DNA of 64,000 nucleotides from Sporosarcina sp. ACRSM (GTDB taxonomy: Bacteria > Bacillota > Bacilli > Bacillales_A > Planococcaceae). The notes beneath the pieces are model-generated. The model was not told the origin of the DNA, searched no databases, and saw only the letters and a program-made list of their open reading frames with translations. A program made the position numbers and the translations under genes. The stretch covers positions 1 to 64,000 of the forward strand of contig NZ_JAKRNU010000006.1 of the NCBI RefSeq assembly GCF_022346545.1, read 5' to 3'. The stretch's first letter is position 1, and the number at the start of each line of letters is the position of its first letter. Positions 34,280 to 43,963 of the stretch are shown here, one piece after another.

Positions 34280-35752
34280 TCAACGCATTCGGTACGCGAA
34301 GGGCGTGCAATTTTCAAATTGCTTGAACTTGGCGGAGAAATAACTTTGATGGACATATCCGACTAAACGGGAAATCTCCTCAATGGATAGGTCCGTTTCC
34401 TGAAGCAATCTTTTCGCTTCTTCAATTCGTACACGGTGCAACACAACACGGAAAGGCTGATCGGACTCCGCCGCAAACCTGCGACTTAATGTACTTTTGT
34501 TAATGCGCAACGCTTCAGCGCAGTTGGCTAATCCCCATCCCGCATCCCAATAATTCGCTTCAATTAAAGCCCTCGTTTTTTCAACCAGCGATTGTTCGCC
34601 ATTCCTTAAATGCACATTTGCCGTTTCATCCGAAAATAGTCGAATGGTAAATGCAAGCAAGTCTTGCACCATTTCATAAATGATCGGACTTTGAATGATT
34701 TGCTGAAACACCGCATAATAAGCGGATTCCCATTCATCTGTTTGCAATTGATACGATTTCATATAGCGACGAATTTGCGCGAGGACACTCGTCATGCGGA
34801 TGCGGACCATTTCAGGATCAGGATACGGTCTTTGATACGTCAAAAACTCTTTTTCCACCCAATGACGGATTCTTTTCACATCCCGCGTCTCCAACATTTC
34901 AATCCATTGCCGTTGTTCAAGTGGTGTCAGAAACGGATCCATTGGGAGCCAATGTACTTGTTGGTTAGTCGATAGAATAATATCATAGCCTTCAAAAAAG
35001 ATTTCTTCCGTCCGCTCTTTCGTCTGTTCAAACGTTTTTTTGATCGATTGAACTTCTGCGCTTTCATGATAAACAATCGCTAGCGGCTCCCCAACACGCT
35101 CTTTCCATTGCCCGAGGAAAGTTCGATATTCCTCTTGAAAAAAAACTTTGTCATGCGTGTCATGAACGCAAAGGATAAAATCCGTCAGTGCAAAAAGCTG
35201 ATGCTTTTTTGTAAACGAAAATCGTTGAAGTTCATCATAAATTGAAGGCAGTACCGATGATTGTTTCGGTAAAAAAGCGGCCATCGTTATCGACTCTGCC
35301 CGTTCGCGCTCCAAAAAGAACAAATCGGCATAATCAATGGACGCATCCGTCGATTCGATGTTCATCCTCATCGCATTTTGCCGCTGTGCATTCCGCAACT
35401 GATAACGGACTTGTTGTATTTGCTTAATCAAATCCGTTGGAGAAAACGGGCGAAACAATACATCTTCCGCATGAAACCGTAAGCCACGATAGGCCGTTTG
35501 AAAGATCCGTTCAGAGGAAATCCCGATCCAACGAAAATTGGCTTGTTGCAACTGCTCATCTAGCCTATTGTTTTCGGTTGTCCACCCATCCATATCCAAC
35601 AGCAATAAGTCTGGACTATTTTTATCCACTTGTTGAATGTATTCTTCCAATGAAGCAAACGTCGTCATCACCGAACCGGACAAATGACTCTCGACAATCC
35701 ATCGAATGCCTTCCGCTTCCAATCTGTCTTTTGCGACCAAATGAATTTGCAT
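34280..35752 (-). CDS. AraC-family regulator with degenerate receiver domain
   Basis: 490 residues from ATG 35752 (a GTG three codons upstream is possible; neither has a strong site). The N-terminal ~115 residues resemble a receiver (DLLLLDMDGW carries the aspartate), but the N-terminal acidic pair is incomplete (HLVAKDRLEAEG) and the switch lysine is Arg (VLFRPFSPTDL). The middle ~260 residues are helical and unassigned. The C-terminal ~100 residues are an AraC double helix-turn-helix (EAKRLLQETDLSIEEISRLVGY). No histidine kinase is adjacent. It may control the SLC13-like transporter 23 bases upstream in the same direction. Confidence 0.87.
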   Translation of the reverse strand: MQIHLVAKDRLEAEGIRWIVESHLSGSVMTTFASLEEYIQQVDKNSPDLLLLDMDGWTTENNRLDEQLQQANFRWIGISSERIFQTAYRGLRFHAEDVLFRPFSPTDLIKQIQQVRYQLRNAQRQNAMRMNIESTDASIDYADLFFLERERAESITMAAFLPKQSSVLPSIYDELQRFSFTKKHQLFALTDFILCVHDTHDKVFFQEEYRTFLGQWKERVGEPLAIVYHESAEVQSIKKTFEQTKERTEEIFFEGYDIILSTNQQVHWLPMDPFLTPLEQRQWIEMLETRDVKRIRHWVEKEFLTYQRPYPDPEMVRIRMTSVLAQIRRYMKSYQLQTDEWESAYYAVFQQIIQSPIIYEMVQDLLAFTIRLFSDETANVHLRNGEQSLVEKTRALIEANYWDAGWGLANCAEALRINKSTLSRRFAAESDQPFRVVLHRVRIEEAKRLLQETDLSIEEISRLVGYVHQSYFSAKFKQFENCTPFAYRMR

Positions 35753-35783
35753 ATCAATCACATCACTTTTATGAATAGTTCAC

Positions 35784-37634
35784 TTATAGGGGAAAGAAAA
35801 TCGGTATCGCAATCATCATGACGATGAACATCACAAGTTGTAAAGGCACCCCGATCTTCACAAAGTCAAAGAAGCGATAACCTCCCGCAGTCATGACAAG
35901 CGCATTGGTCGGGGAAGCGACAGGTGTGGCAAAAGCCATACTTGAAGCAACTGCCACGGCAATTAAAAACGTATAAGGGCTTGCATCCAAACTGATGGCG
36001 GCATTCATTGCAATCGGGGCAAACAACACGGCCGTTGCCGTATTACTGATGAATTGACCAAATACCATTGTAATAAAATAAATGCCTGCAAGAACCCCAA
36101 TCGCTCCCAATCCACCAAGCATTTGAATAATCCCTTCCGAGAGCATGACCATTCCACCCGTTTTCTCGAGAGCCGTCGCCATCGGTAACATGGCTGCGAT
36201 GAGCACGATGCTCTCCCAATTGATTTTGCTATAAGCATCGTCCATATTCCGCACGCATCCCGTTACAATCATCAGTACCGCGCCGATGGAAACCGAGATG
36301 ACAGCCGGGAACACTTCCAAAATCATCAGTGCGACCATTAGTAACATGATACCGCCAGCAATCGGAGCTTTTCCATTCGCCGCAGCCATGCCCGCATGTT
36401 CTTTCGGCTGGCCAACAACGACCACATCACTTGTTTCCCGGGCCAGTAATTCAATCTCATCCCAAGAACCTTGCACTAACAGCGCATCGCCAAAACGGAG
36501 TCGCTCTTTGGACATTTCTTTCACGACATATTCCCCACGACGATTGATTCCAAGAATATTCAAATTGTATTTTTCTCTAAAACTGACACTTCTTACGGTC
36601 TCATTGATCAGGCTGGAATGAGGGGTCAATAATACTTCCGCCATCCCCAGTTGCTTCGATACAAGATCGTCCGCTTCTGCATCCCCTTCTATCAGCACAA
36701 GCGAAAAATCTTTGACCAATTTTTCCATATTGTCCATTGAACCTTGAATATGTAATATATCTTTCGCCTGCACAATGCTATTGGGTCCTGCCATTTCCTG
36801 ATAGGTCATCGGCAATAACTTCATACCTTCTGAAGATTTACGTTCCATTTTTAAAATATAGACTTGATACGTTCCTGGCAACTTCAGTTGGGCGAGCCGT
36901 TTCCCGATCATCGAGGAGCCTTCCGGTACAGTGACCCGATATAATTGACCGCCTAATTGGTAATCGACAACAAGCTGTTTAGGCGAGAGCCGATGCTCGT
37001 CTTTCGAACTGTTTTTCCTTTCACCACGCGGAAGCAATATATTTCGCACAGCATACAAATAAATGATGCCAACAATGACACCGATCACCCCGATTGGCGT
37101 AATTTCAAAAAAACCAAGCTTTTCAAAACCTTGATCGACCAATTGTTGACTGACAATCAAATTCGGTGGTGAAGCAATCAACGTCAATAAGCCAGAAAAA
37201 CTGGCCATATAAGATAAAGGTATTAAAAACTTTGCCGGACTACTTTTCATGCTAATGGCTACACTCACGACAATCGGAAGCATCAAGGCGACGGTTCCGG
37301 TATTGCTCATAAATGCTCCAACAAAAGCGACGATCACCAGCAATAAAATAAATATTTTTTTCTCGCTATCCCCCGATGAACGAAGGAGCACATTGCCTGC
37401 CATTTGAGCAAGCCCTGTCCGCAAGATTCCCGCCCCAACAATAAATAAGCCGGCAATCATAATAACGACAGAGTTCGAAAAGCCGACAAGCGCTTCTGAA
37501 GCATCCAACACGCCAGTCAACACTAACGTCAGCAATGCGAGCACAGCGACAAGATCCGCGCGCACACGATTGCTCATAAATAAAATGACGCTGCATGCCA
37601 AAATGATAAATGTAATAGTCAGTTGCACATTCAC
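35784..37634 (-). CDS. SLC13/DASS-type anion transporter with two RCK_C domains
   Basis: 616 residues from GTG 37634, AAAGGATT upstream. Two membrane halves (about 11 helices) carry the SNTGTVALMLPIV and SNTATAVLFAPIA repeats with APTNAL-like closing signatures (ASPPNLIVS, ASPTNALVM). Between them are two TrkA_C (RCK_C) domains (residues ~220-300 and ~315-395). This architecture is common in bacterial transporters of sulfate or dicarboxylates. Substrate not determinable. Same strand as the AraC-type regulator downstream. Confidence 0.88.
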   Translation of the reverse strand: MNVQLTITFIILACSVILFMSNRVRADLVAVLALLTLVLTGVLDASEALVGFSNSVVIMIAGLFIVGAGILRTGLAQMAGNVLLRSSGDSEKKIFILLLVIVAFVGAFMSNTGTVALMLPIVVSVAISMKSSPAKFLIPLSYMASFSGLLTLIASPPNLIVSQQLVDQGFEKLGFFEITPIGVIGVIVGIIYLYAVRNILLPRGERKNSSKDEHRLSPKQLVVDYQLGGQLYRVTVPEGSSMIGKRLAQLKLPGTYQVYILKMERKSSEGMKLLPMTYQEMAGPNSIVQAKDILHIQGSMDNMEKLVKDFSLVLIEGDAEADDLVSKQLGMAEVLLTPHSSLINETVRSVSFREKYNLNILGINRRGEYVVKEMSKERLRFGDALLVQGSWDEIELLARETSDVVVVGQPKEHAGMAAANGKAPIAGGIMLLMVALMILEVFPAVISVSIGAVLMIVTGCVRNMDDAYSKINWESIVLIAAMLPMATALEKTGGMVMLSEGIIQMLGGLGAIGVLAGIYFITMVFGQFISNTATAVLFAPIAMNAAISLDASPYTFLIAVAVASSMAFATPVASPTNALVMTAGGYRFFDFVKIGVPLQLVMFIVMMIAIPIFFPL

Positions 37635-37829
37635 TCGAATCCTTTCTATTTATTCACTAATTAGATTGTATACTAACATGTCAAAAAGCGCTCCCAAGAA
37701 GTGTGCTTTATCTGATTCACATACTCTTGTGTAACGGCAAATTCACCAGTGCCATTTCAGGTATACTTCTGGACTTCATAACCAGTCAGACATTCTCATA
37801 TGCTGATTGATAGAATAGGAGGTCTTTTA

Positions 37830-38594
37830 TTGGTCAAATCATTCCAAGAAGAAGCGCTGTATGAACTTCATTTTTGGCTTCAAATATTAGAAAATCATAG
37901 TCAGTTTATCCATGATTCATTAGCCCCGAATGAGCGCGAAAACATCGAAACGGCAAGCTCCTTCAAGAAGTGGTTTGAAGAATCATTTGCAGTTTCAAAA
38001 GAGCCACTCAACGAACAGCAACTTCTTTCACTTCTACAACAAACAAAAAAGACAAGTGAAGAAATCCGGAAGTTCAAATTACATTTGATCAAAGAACAAT
38101 TGGTCGGGACCATCCACATTTCCCTTACGCCTACATTCATCAACCACATGGTCAATGAAGTCGAAGAGGCCATCCGCGTGTTTTCCTATTTGGAAAAAGG
38201 TCAAAAACCCCTGGCTGTTCACCCGCTCCATCATGATTTGTTATGGTTGTTGGACGCTGCAGGTCACGCGGGAGCCATAGACGCAAATCTTGATCGAGTG
38301 GAAAAACAGTTAAAAGAAGAAAGTCGGGATTTTACAAAAGACTGGGAAGACTTCTATTTAAAAGCGGTGGAGCTTGCTGGATTCCTTCGGACGAATGTCA
38401 TGAAGTTTCCTGCGCTAGACAAGTTTCATGACGATATCCAATTGGAAATGGCATTATTCAAAACCTTTTTGCGTGAATTGGAGGAAATGGGGCTAAAAAA
38501 AGAATCGCTTGGCCCATTGACCCCATTAATGGCTGATCATATGGCGCGCGAGGAAAGTTATTATTTATTGAAGTTGGCTGAAACAGAACAGTAA
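37830..38594 (+). CDS. DUF2935 protein (ferritin-like helical bundle)
   Basis: 254 residues from TTG 37830, with GGAGG 7 bases upstream; the ATG at 37800 has no site. All-helical with repeated HxxH/E patterns: YELHFWLQILENHSQFI, HPLHHDLLWLLDAAGHAGAI, and DHMAREESYYLLKL at the end. These match DUF2935 proteins of bacilli, thought to be two fused four-helix bundles that can bind metal. Function unknown; monocistronic. Confidence 0.82.
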   Translation: MVKSFQEEALYELHFWLQILENHSQFIHDSLAPNERENIETASSFKKWFEESFAVSKEPLNEQQLLSLLQQTKKTSEEIRKFKLHLIKEQLVGTIHISLTPTFINHMVNEVEEAIRVFSYLEKGQKPLAVHPLHHDLLWLLDAAGHAGAIDANLDRVEKQLKEESRDFTKDWEDFYLKAVELAGFLRTNVMKFPALDKFHDDIQLEMALFKTFLRELEEMGLKKESLGPLTPLMADHMAREESYYLLKLAETEQ

Positions 38595-38612
38595 ATCATT
38601 TAAATACTCTAA

Positions 38613-38670
38613 ACAAAAAGGACCGGATTTTCCGACAGGGTTGAATTGTCGGTAAGTCTGGTCTTTTTGA
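38613..38670 (+). terminator. Terminator of the DUF2935 gene
   Basis: AAAAAGGACCGGATTTTCCGACA pairs imperfectly with GTCGG...TCTGGTCTTTTT. Confidence 0.75.
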
Positions 38671-38791
38671 ATTTACGTTTGTTTTTTTATAATGATGATG
38701 TTATTCAAAAAGTATACCTCGTATAAATCGATGTATTTGTCGAACACTAAACGAATGATAGGCACACACGGATAGCAAGGAGGATATCGTC

Positions 38792-39520
38792 GTGAAACTT
38801 CCCGGATTGAAAACAAGTCTAGTCATCATCCTGTTTTTTTCCTTTGCTCTCGCTTCTTTTGCAACGGAAAAAGGAAGGCCTTATTACGAAAAAAAAGGGT
38901 TTGTACTTTGGGAAATCAAGACAGAAGATAAAGTCGTTGCACTGACCTTTGATGATGGTCCTCATTCCACCTATACACCCCAAATTTTAGATTTGCTTGC
39001 GCTGTACGATGCAAAAGCGACATTTTTTGTTGTCGGTGAACGGGCTGAAAAGCATCCAGAAATACTCCTACGGGAAATCGAAGAAGGCCATGAAATCGCT
39101 AATCATACGTATACGCACCCCTTTAGAATATCGCCCGAGCAACTGAAAAAGGAACTGGATAAGACAAACAAACTGATTTATGACATCACCGGAATTCATT
39201 CCGTGCTCTATCGGCCTGTCGGCGGTAGCTATAACGAACAAATTATCAATACTGCGGTTGAAGGCGGCTATAAAGTCATCATGTGGTCATGGCATCAAGA
39301 TACGAAAGATTGGAAAATGCCAGGGACAAAGAACATTATCGATACCGTTTTAAACGGCACAACCCCAGGAAACATCATCCTTTTCCATGATGCCGGCGGG
39401 GACCGTTCCCAAACCGTTGAAGCACTAAAGGTCATCTTGCCGGAACTGAAAAAACAAGGATATGAATTTGTCACAGTATCCGAGCTGATCAATCAAAGCC
39501 ATGTAGAAGTGAATAAATGA
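38792..39520 (+). CDS. Polysaccharide deacetylase (NodB domain)
   Basis: 242 residues from GTG 38792, AAGGAGG 8 bases upstream. A signal peptide (residues 1-24, ending LASFA) is followed by a complete NodB domain: ALTFDDGPHSTYTP (catalytic Asp and metal Asp), EIANHTYTHPF (metal histidines), RPVGGSYN, WSWHQDTKDW and IILFHDAGGDRSQT. Secreted; removes acetyl groups from N-acetyl sugars, in bacilli often in peptidoglycan or spore cortex. The exact substrate is open. Confidence 0.92.
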   Translation: MKLPGLKTSLVIILFFSFALASFATEKGRPYYEKKGFVLWEIKTEDKVVALTFDDGPHSTYTPQILDLLALYDAKATFFVVGERAEKHPEILLREIEEGHEIANHTYTHPFRISPEQLKKELDKTNKLIYDITGIHSVLYRPVGGSYNEQIINTAVEGGYKVIMWSWHQDTKDWKMPGTKNIIDTVLNGTTPGNIILFHDAGGDRSQTVEALKVILPELKKQGYEFVTVSELINQSHVEVNK

Positions 39521-39546
39521 TGAGTAACTGGATAGCAATGCAAAAA

Positions 39547-39582
39547 ATGCAAGAACCCGCCACTTGGCTCTTGCATCTTTTC
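39547..39582. terminator. Terminator of the deacetylase gene
   Basis: ATGCAAGA...TCTTGCAT with flanking A and T runs, 27 bases after the stop. Confidence 0.7.
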
Positions 39583-39605
39583 TTATTTATTCGTTCTGCA
39601 ACTTT

Positions 39606-39689
39606 TGCTTGCATTCAAATGCTATTTGCTTGCGCACAGGTCAGAATTGCTTGTATTCAATCGCCAACTGATTGCAACTCGAGCCTTTA
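39606..39689. repeat. Short phased 21-bp array (TGCTTGC heads)
   Basis: Heads TGCTTGC, TGCTTGC, TGCTTGT and TGATTGC begin at 39606, 39627, 39648 and 39669, exactly 21 bp apart, with dissimilar spacers. It lies between the converging deacetylase and lipoprotein genes. Same spacing as the 47433 array but a different head. Confidence 0.7.
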
Positions 39690-39692
39690 AAC

Positions 39693-40811
39693 TTATTCCT
39701 TCAACTGAAAAACGGCAATATCCCCTACATGCTCATGATCATCCTTCGATGTCGTTATATATGCCGTTTTGGAATCCTCGCTCCAATGTCCTGATAATGA
39801 AATGACCGCATATAGATCATCGGTATTCTCCATGATTCTTACACTATTGGTTAGTTGACCATCTGCTATTTCTGCCATATAGACATTCGTTTTGAAATCA
39901 CCTTCAATTTGCACAGGCATATCGAACATGATTTTACTTTCGTCAGGAGACAAGTTATAGAATGGTACCCATATACCTTCGCTGTCTTTGCCTCCCGACA
40001 CAAGTTGTTGGACTGCTTTTGTTTTTTTGTCCCAATAATAAATCCCCGTTTTTCCATCGTATGTACCATTAAAAAGCAGAGACCCATCTTGTAAAAGATT
40101 GAAATCATTAAACTGGGTATCGTCACCTCCAAAATTTGCAACAGCGGCGATTTGTCCTTGATCCTTCAGTTGATACACACCGTAGCCATTCTTTTCACTA
40201 TGGGCGGCGATATACATATTCCCCATTTCTTTTTTTATAAAAGATAGGGTAAAGCCTTCAAAATCACTCAAATCCCATACAGCTTCTTCTTGCGTCTCAA
40301 CATCGAAAAGATTCAATTGATATGTCGTGGAATGGTAATAAGCGACATCATCACTCACAAAACGCACATCCCACTGAGATGCCTTCTCGAGCCATTGCAT
40401 ATCACCACTTTGTAAATTGAGTATGTGAACTTTCTCCTCCTGTTGTGTTAACGCCCAGTTTCCATTATTGGAAACCGAAATCACTTCTTGTTCCGCAAGC
40501 TTCTTCTCTTTTTTCGTCACAATATCCAGTGAATAAAGTCCATCTTTTTTATTGTAATAAAGCTGATCACCCAAAAACCATTCTTCATTATGAGAGCCTT
40601 TATAAAGCCCTCGATTTTCAATCGTCTGCCCGATTTCTATATCTTTCAATCGAGACACTTCCAAAGTACTATCCGCCAACGAACTTTCAAGCTGAACATC
40701 TTCATTCACAATGACCGTTTCTTGCGTTTGTGCGTTCCCTTGCGTTGAACAACCTGCCGCCAATAGGCTGACTGCGGTAAGCAAGACAAATCCTTTCCAC
40801 TTTCCCTTCAT
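39693..40811 (-). CDS. Beta-propeller-like lipoprotein
   Basis: 372 residues from ATG 40811 (AAGGAGG 8 bases upstream; an ATG directly before is equivalent). The lipobox is LLAAGC, giving a membrane-anchored extracellular protein. The mature part has repeated W/Y-D and GxYxYxL strands (LYSLDIVTKKEKKL, GIYYWDKKTKAVQQL, YNLSPDESKIMFD, HWSEDSKTAYIT), like TolB/WD40-type propellers. Third gene after the response regulator and sensor kinase on the same strand, so it may be an accessory or target of that system. Confidence 0.85.
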   Translation of the reverse strand: MKGKWKGFVLLTAVSLLAAGCSTQGNAQTQETVIVNEDVQLESSLADSTLEVSRLKDIEIGQTIENRGLYKGSHNEEWFLGDQLYYNKKDGLYSLDIVTKKEKKLAEQEVISVSNNGNWALTQQEEKVHILNLQSGDMQWLEKASQWDVRFVSDDVAYYHSTTYQLNLFDVETQEEAVWDLSDFEGFTLSFIKKEMGNMYIAAHSEKNGYGVYQLKDQGQIAAVANFGGDDTQFNDFNLLQDGSLLFNGTYDGKTGIYYWDKKTKAVQQLVSGGKDSEGIWVPFYNLSPDESKIMFDMPVQIEGDFKTNVYMAEIADGQLTNSVRIMENTDDLYAVISLSGHWSEDSKTAYITTSKDDHEHVGDIAVFQLKE

Positions 40812-40869
40812 CATCCATTCCTCCTTTTTGTGTACAATCCAAGCATACACCTCACCTATTGCCAACCTT

Positions 40870-42342
40870 TCAGCAATTGTTGCCGTCTTGTTTCCAAGGA
40901 GGAAGATAAATAGAAAGCGTCACTTGTCCATTGTCATCCTCAAAAGAAATTGTCCCGTTATGTTGTTCGATAATTTGTTTACAAATATACAAACCGAGAC
41001 CGCTATTCCCCTCCCCTTTTGTATGGATAAATGGTTCAAATACATGTAAAGCGATCTGATGAGGTACGGGATCACAGACATTCGTCACTGTCACCCTCTC
41101 AGCCTCAATTCTGACAACTACTTGTGTTCCACTCACTCCGTATTTCATCGCATTATCAAGCACATTGAGAAAGACTTGTCGGAGCTCATCCAGATTTCCA
41201 TAGACAATAAAGTCTTCCCCTTGCACATCAATTGTCATCTGTCGTTTTTGCGCTTTCAACGTCATATCTTCACAAACCGATTCGATAAATGAAAGCATAT
41301 GAACCGGTTCTCGCTTCTTTAAAAGAGGTATTGCATCCCTCTTCGATAGCTCAATCAATTCAATGACCATCCGATTAAGTCGCTCGCTTTCCAAACGGAT
41401 TTTCCAAGTCGCTTTCCGCAGAAATTCCGGATCATCAAAGTCTTCCTCCCCGATAATTTGGGCATAGCCTGAAATGGTGGCGAGGGGCGTTTTTAACTCA
41501 TGCGTTACATTATTAAAAAAGGTTGTTCTGCTCTTCTCCGCTTGGACAACTTTTTCTTTTTCCTGTTCAATCGTCTCAATTTGTCGTTTGATATGCTGCT
41601 GCATATCATTGAAGCTTGCCGCTAATACTTCCAGCTCATCCCTCGTTTTCACCTGTACGTTAACGCTATAATCCCCCGCTACCACTTTTTTCGTCGCGGC
41701 CGTCAATCGTCGCAATGGTCTAATCATCCGGCTCGTCAATAACGAAGATAATAAAAATACCCCTACAAACAAACAGATGATAAGCACGCGAAAACTATGT
41801 AAAATCGTCCCATTCGCCGCAAATAAATTTGTATAATCCCCTGTGAAGCGGAAAACGCCATATAAATCATCATTCAAATAGAAAGGATACGAAAAATAAA
41901 CCAAATTGCCACCCGGCACATCGACACGGGTAAATGCCGCTTTATTGCTGAAAGCCGCTTTCAACTCTTCATTAGAGTTGTCATTCAAATTAGTTTGGAA
42001 TGTTTGATTTTCGACGAGTAACGGTTCATCAATCGCAATCGCTTCATACAAAAAATAGCCGTCCCGATCATACAAAGCCACATTTTGACCATGGAGCTTG
42101 CTTAATTCCTGCGCAATCACTCCTCCATATTCTTTTAAAAAATCCTGCTTCGGAGGATGGATCAAAGCGAATTGTTTCATATGTTCTCTCGACGTATGCT
42201 GAAGTTTCGTCACTTCATTTGCAATCATGACCGTACTATTTGCATCCAAGGAGTCCTTCATCACTCGATCGACAATGAATGCAGCCAATGTGAATAAAAT
42301 GAAATAACCCACAATGAACTTCCTTTGTATGGTCCATTTCAT
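40870..42342 (-). CDS. Membrane sensor histidine kinase
   Basis: 490 residues. N-terminal helix (FIVGYFILFTLAAFIV), ~150-residue extracellular sensor region, second helix (LIICLFVGVFLLSSLL), HAMP linker, H-box THELKTPLATISGYAQII with the phosphorylated His, N-box NVLDNAMKYG and G-box GEGNSGLGLYICKQII. Starts 4 bases after the response regulator stop. Signal unknown. Confidence 0.94.
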   Translation of the reverse strand: MKWTIQRKFIVGYFILFTLAAFIVDRVMKDSLDANSTVMIANEVTKLQHTSREHMKQFALIHPPKQDFLKEYGGVIAQELSKLHGQNVALYDRDGYFLYEAIAIDEPLLVENQTFQTNLNDNSNEELKAAFSNKAAFTRVDVPGGNLVYFSYPFYLNDDLYGVFRFTGDYTNLFAANGTILHSFRVLIICLFVGVFLLSSLLTSRMIRPLRRLTAATKKVVAGDYSVNVQVKTRDELEVLAASFNDMQQHIKRQIETIEQEKEKVVQAEKSRTTFFNNVTHELKTPLATISGYAQIIGEEDFDDPEFLRKATWKIRLESERLNRMVIELIELSKRDAIPLLKKREPVHMLSFIESVCEDMTLKAQKRQMTIDVQGEDFIVYGNLDELRQVFLNVLDNAMKYGVSGTQVVVRIEAERVTVTNVCDPVPHQIALHVFEPFIHTKGEGNSGLGLYICKQIIEQHNGTISFEDDNGQVTLSIYLPPWKQDGNNC

Positions 42343-42346
42343 CCGC

Positions 42347-43033
42347 TCAATTCCCCCTCATCTTATAACCGACACCAAATACCGTTTCAATAATGGAAGG
42401 GCGCGCAACAGCATCCAGCTTTTTCCTCACCCGCTGCACATGGACATCGACTGTCCGTAAATCCCCTGCATAATCAAAATCCCAAACGCTATCGAGAATC
42501 TCTTCACGGGAGAACACCTGATTTTTATGTTGTGCAAAAAATAGCAATAAGTCATACTCCTTCGGCTTGAACATGACAACTTCTTCATCTTTCAATACGG
42601 TGTGAGAACGAGGTTCAATTCGAATGCTTTCGTTTATAACCAAATGCATTGAAGAGGTTTGACGATTTTGACGGCGTAATAATGCTTTTACACGAGCAAT
42701 GATTTCCCGCACATCGAATGGTTTTGTCATATAGTCATCCGCACCAAGTTCAAGCCCGAGCACTTTGTCCACAATATCATCCCGTGCGGTAAGCATCAGA
42801 ACGGGTACGTTACCCATGACCGTCAACTTCTTACATATTTCAAATCCATCCATATCTGGTAGCATGACATCCAAAATGACAAGATCCGGACCAATCCCTT
42901 CGAATAATTGCAACCCCTCCTGTCCGGTAGCTGCACCATGTACACGATAACCTTCTTTTCGCAAAGCATAAGCTAATATATCCATGATTGATTCTTCGTC
43001 TTCTATTATTAATATCGTTTCGTCCTTTGCCAT
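42347..43033 (-). CDS. OmpR-family response regulator
   Basis: 228 residues from ATG 43033, AAGGAG 8 bases upstream (GTG 43042 would be too close to it). The receiver has IIEDEES, phosphoacceptor Asp in LVILDVMLPDMDG, and LTARDD and MTKPFD. The winged helix ends TVDVHVQRVRKKL...VFGVGYKMRGN. First gene of the regulator-kinase-lipoprotein set. It probably responds to a cell-surface signal through the kinase at 40870. Confidence 0.94.
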   Translation of the reverse strand: MAKDETILIIEDEESIMDILAYALRKEGYRVHGAATGQEGLQLFEGIGPDLVILDVMLPDMDGFEICKKLTVMGNVPVLMLTARDDIVDKVLGLELGADDYMTKPFDVREIIARVKALLRRQNRQTSSMHLVINESIRIEPRSHTVLKDEEVVMFKPKEYDLLLFFAQHKNQVFSREEILDSVWDFDYAGDLRTVDVHVQRVRKKLDAVARPSIIETVFGVGYKMRGN

Positions 43034-43188
43034 AAATTCCACTCCTTACTTCCTTTCATTCTACTAAAAACTTATTGCCAAGTTGTGTCGAGGATGATGT
43101 TTCGTCAGACAAATGCATTTCCTTATGACAGAGGAGTCCCATTTGTTATACTTGCTCTAGTAAATGTGTAAGAAAAAGGAGACATTTC

Positions 43189-43905
43189 ATGCAAAATTTA
43201 ACTGGTAAAAACGCATTGATTACAGGAGCGGGCAAAGGGATCGGTCGCGCAACAGCCATCGCATTCGCCAAGGAAGGTATCAACGTAGGACTACTCGGAA
43301 GAACACCTGCTAACCTTGAAGCGGTCGCAAAAGAACTGGAAGAATACGGCGTGAATGTAACAATGGCGACTGCTGATGTATCGGATAACGAATCCGTCAT
43401 CGCGGCTGTCGAACATATCAAATCCGAACTCGGACCGATCGATATCCTCATCAACAACGCAGGCGTCGGCAAGTTCGGGAAATTTCTTGAACTTTCGCCG
43501 GAAGAATTCAAAAACATCATCGATATTAACTTAATGGGCGTCTATTATGTAACAAGAGCGGTATTACCAGAAATGATTGAACGGGAAACCGGTGATATTA
43601 TTAACATCTCCTCCACTGCAGGTCAAAAAGGCGCACCAGTCACAAGCGCATACAGTGCATCAAAATTCGGTCTGCTCGGTCTAACAGAGTCCCTCATGCT
43701 GGAAGTGAGAAAGCACAATATCCGTGTCAGCGCATTGACACCAAGCACGGTCGCTACGGATTTGGCTTTCGCCGAAAATCTGACAGACGGCAATCCGGAC
43801 AAAGTGATGCAACCAGAAGACCTCGCGGAAGTAATGGTCGCACAATTAAAACTGCACCCGCGCATTCTCCTGAAATCAGCAGGTTTGTGGTCGACAAATC
43901 CTTAA
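43189..43905 (+). CDS. Short-chain dehydrogenase (3-ketoacyl-ACP-reductase-like)
   Basis: 238 residues; AAGGAG 7 bases before the ATG. Classical SDR motifs: TGAGKGIG for NADP(H), NNAG, catalytic Ser in ISSTAGQ, and YSASKFG. Similar in length and pattern to B. subtilis YoxD and annotated widely as a FabG-like reductase, but it is not in a fatty acid operon, so the substrate is open. Confidence 0.9.
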   Translation: MQNLTGKNALITGAGKGIGRATAIAFAKEGINVGLLGRTPANLEAVAKELEEYGVNVTMATADVSDNESVIAAVEHIKSELGPIDILINNAGVGKFGKFLELSPEEFKNIIDINLMGVYYVTRAVLPEMIERETGDIINISSTAGQKGAPVTSAYSASKFGLLGLTESLMLEVRKHNIRVSALTPSTVATDLAFAENLTDGNPDKVMQPEDLAEVMVAQLKLHPRILLKSAGLWSTNP

Positions 43906-43909
43906 TTGA

Positions 43910-43956
43910 AAAAGGTGTCCGACTTGTCTTCTTTCCGACAAGTTGGACACCTTTTG
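43910..43956. terminator. Bidirectional terminator
   Basis: AAAGGTGTCCGACTTGTC / GACAAGTTGGACACCTTTTG stem between the converging SDR and CtaM-like genes. Confidence 0.9.
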
Positions 43957-43963
43957 TCATCCT

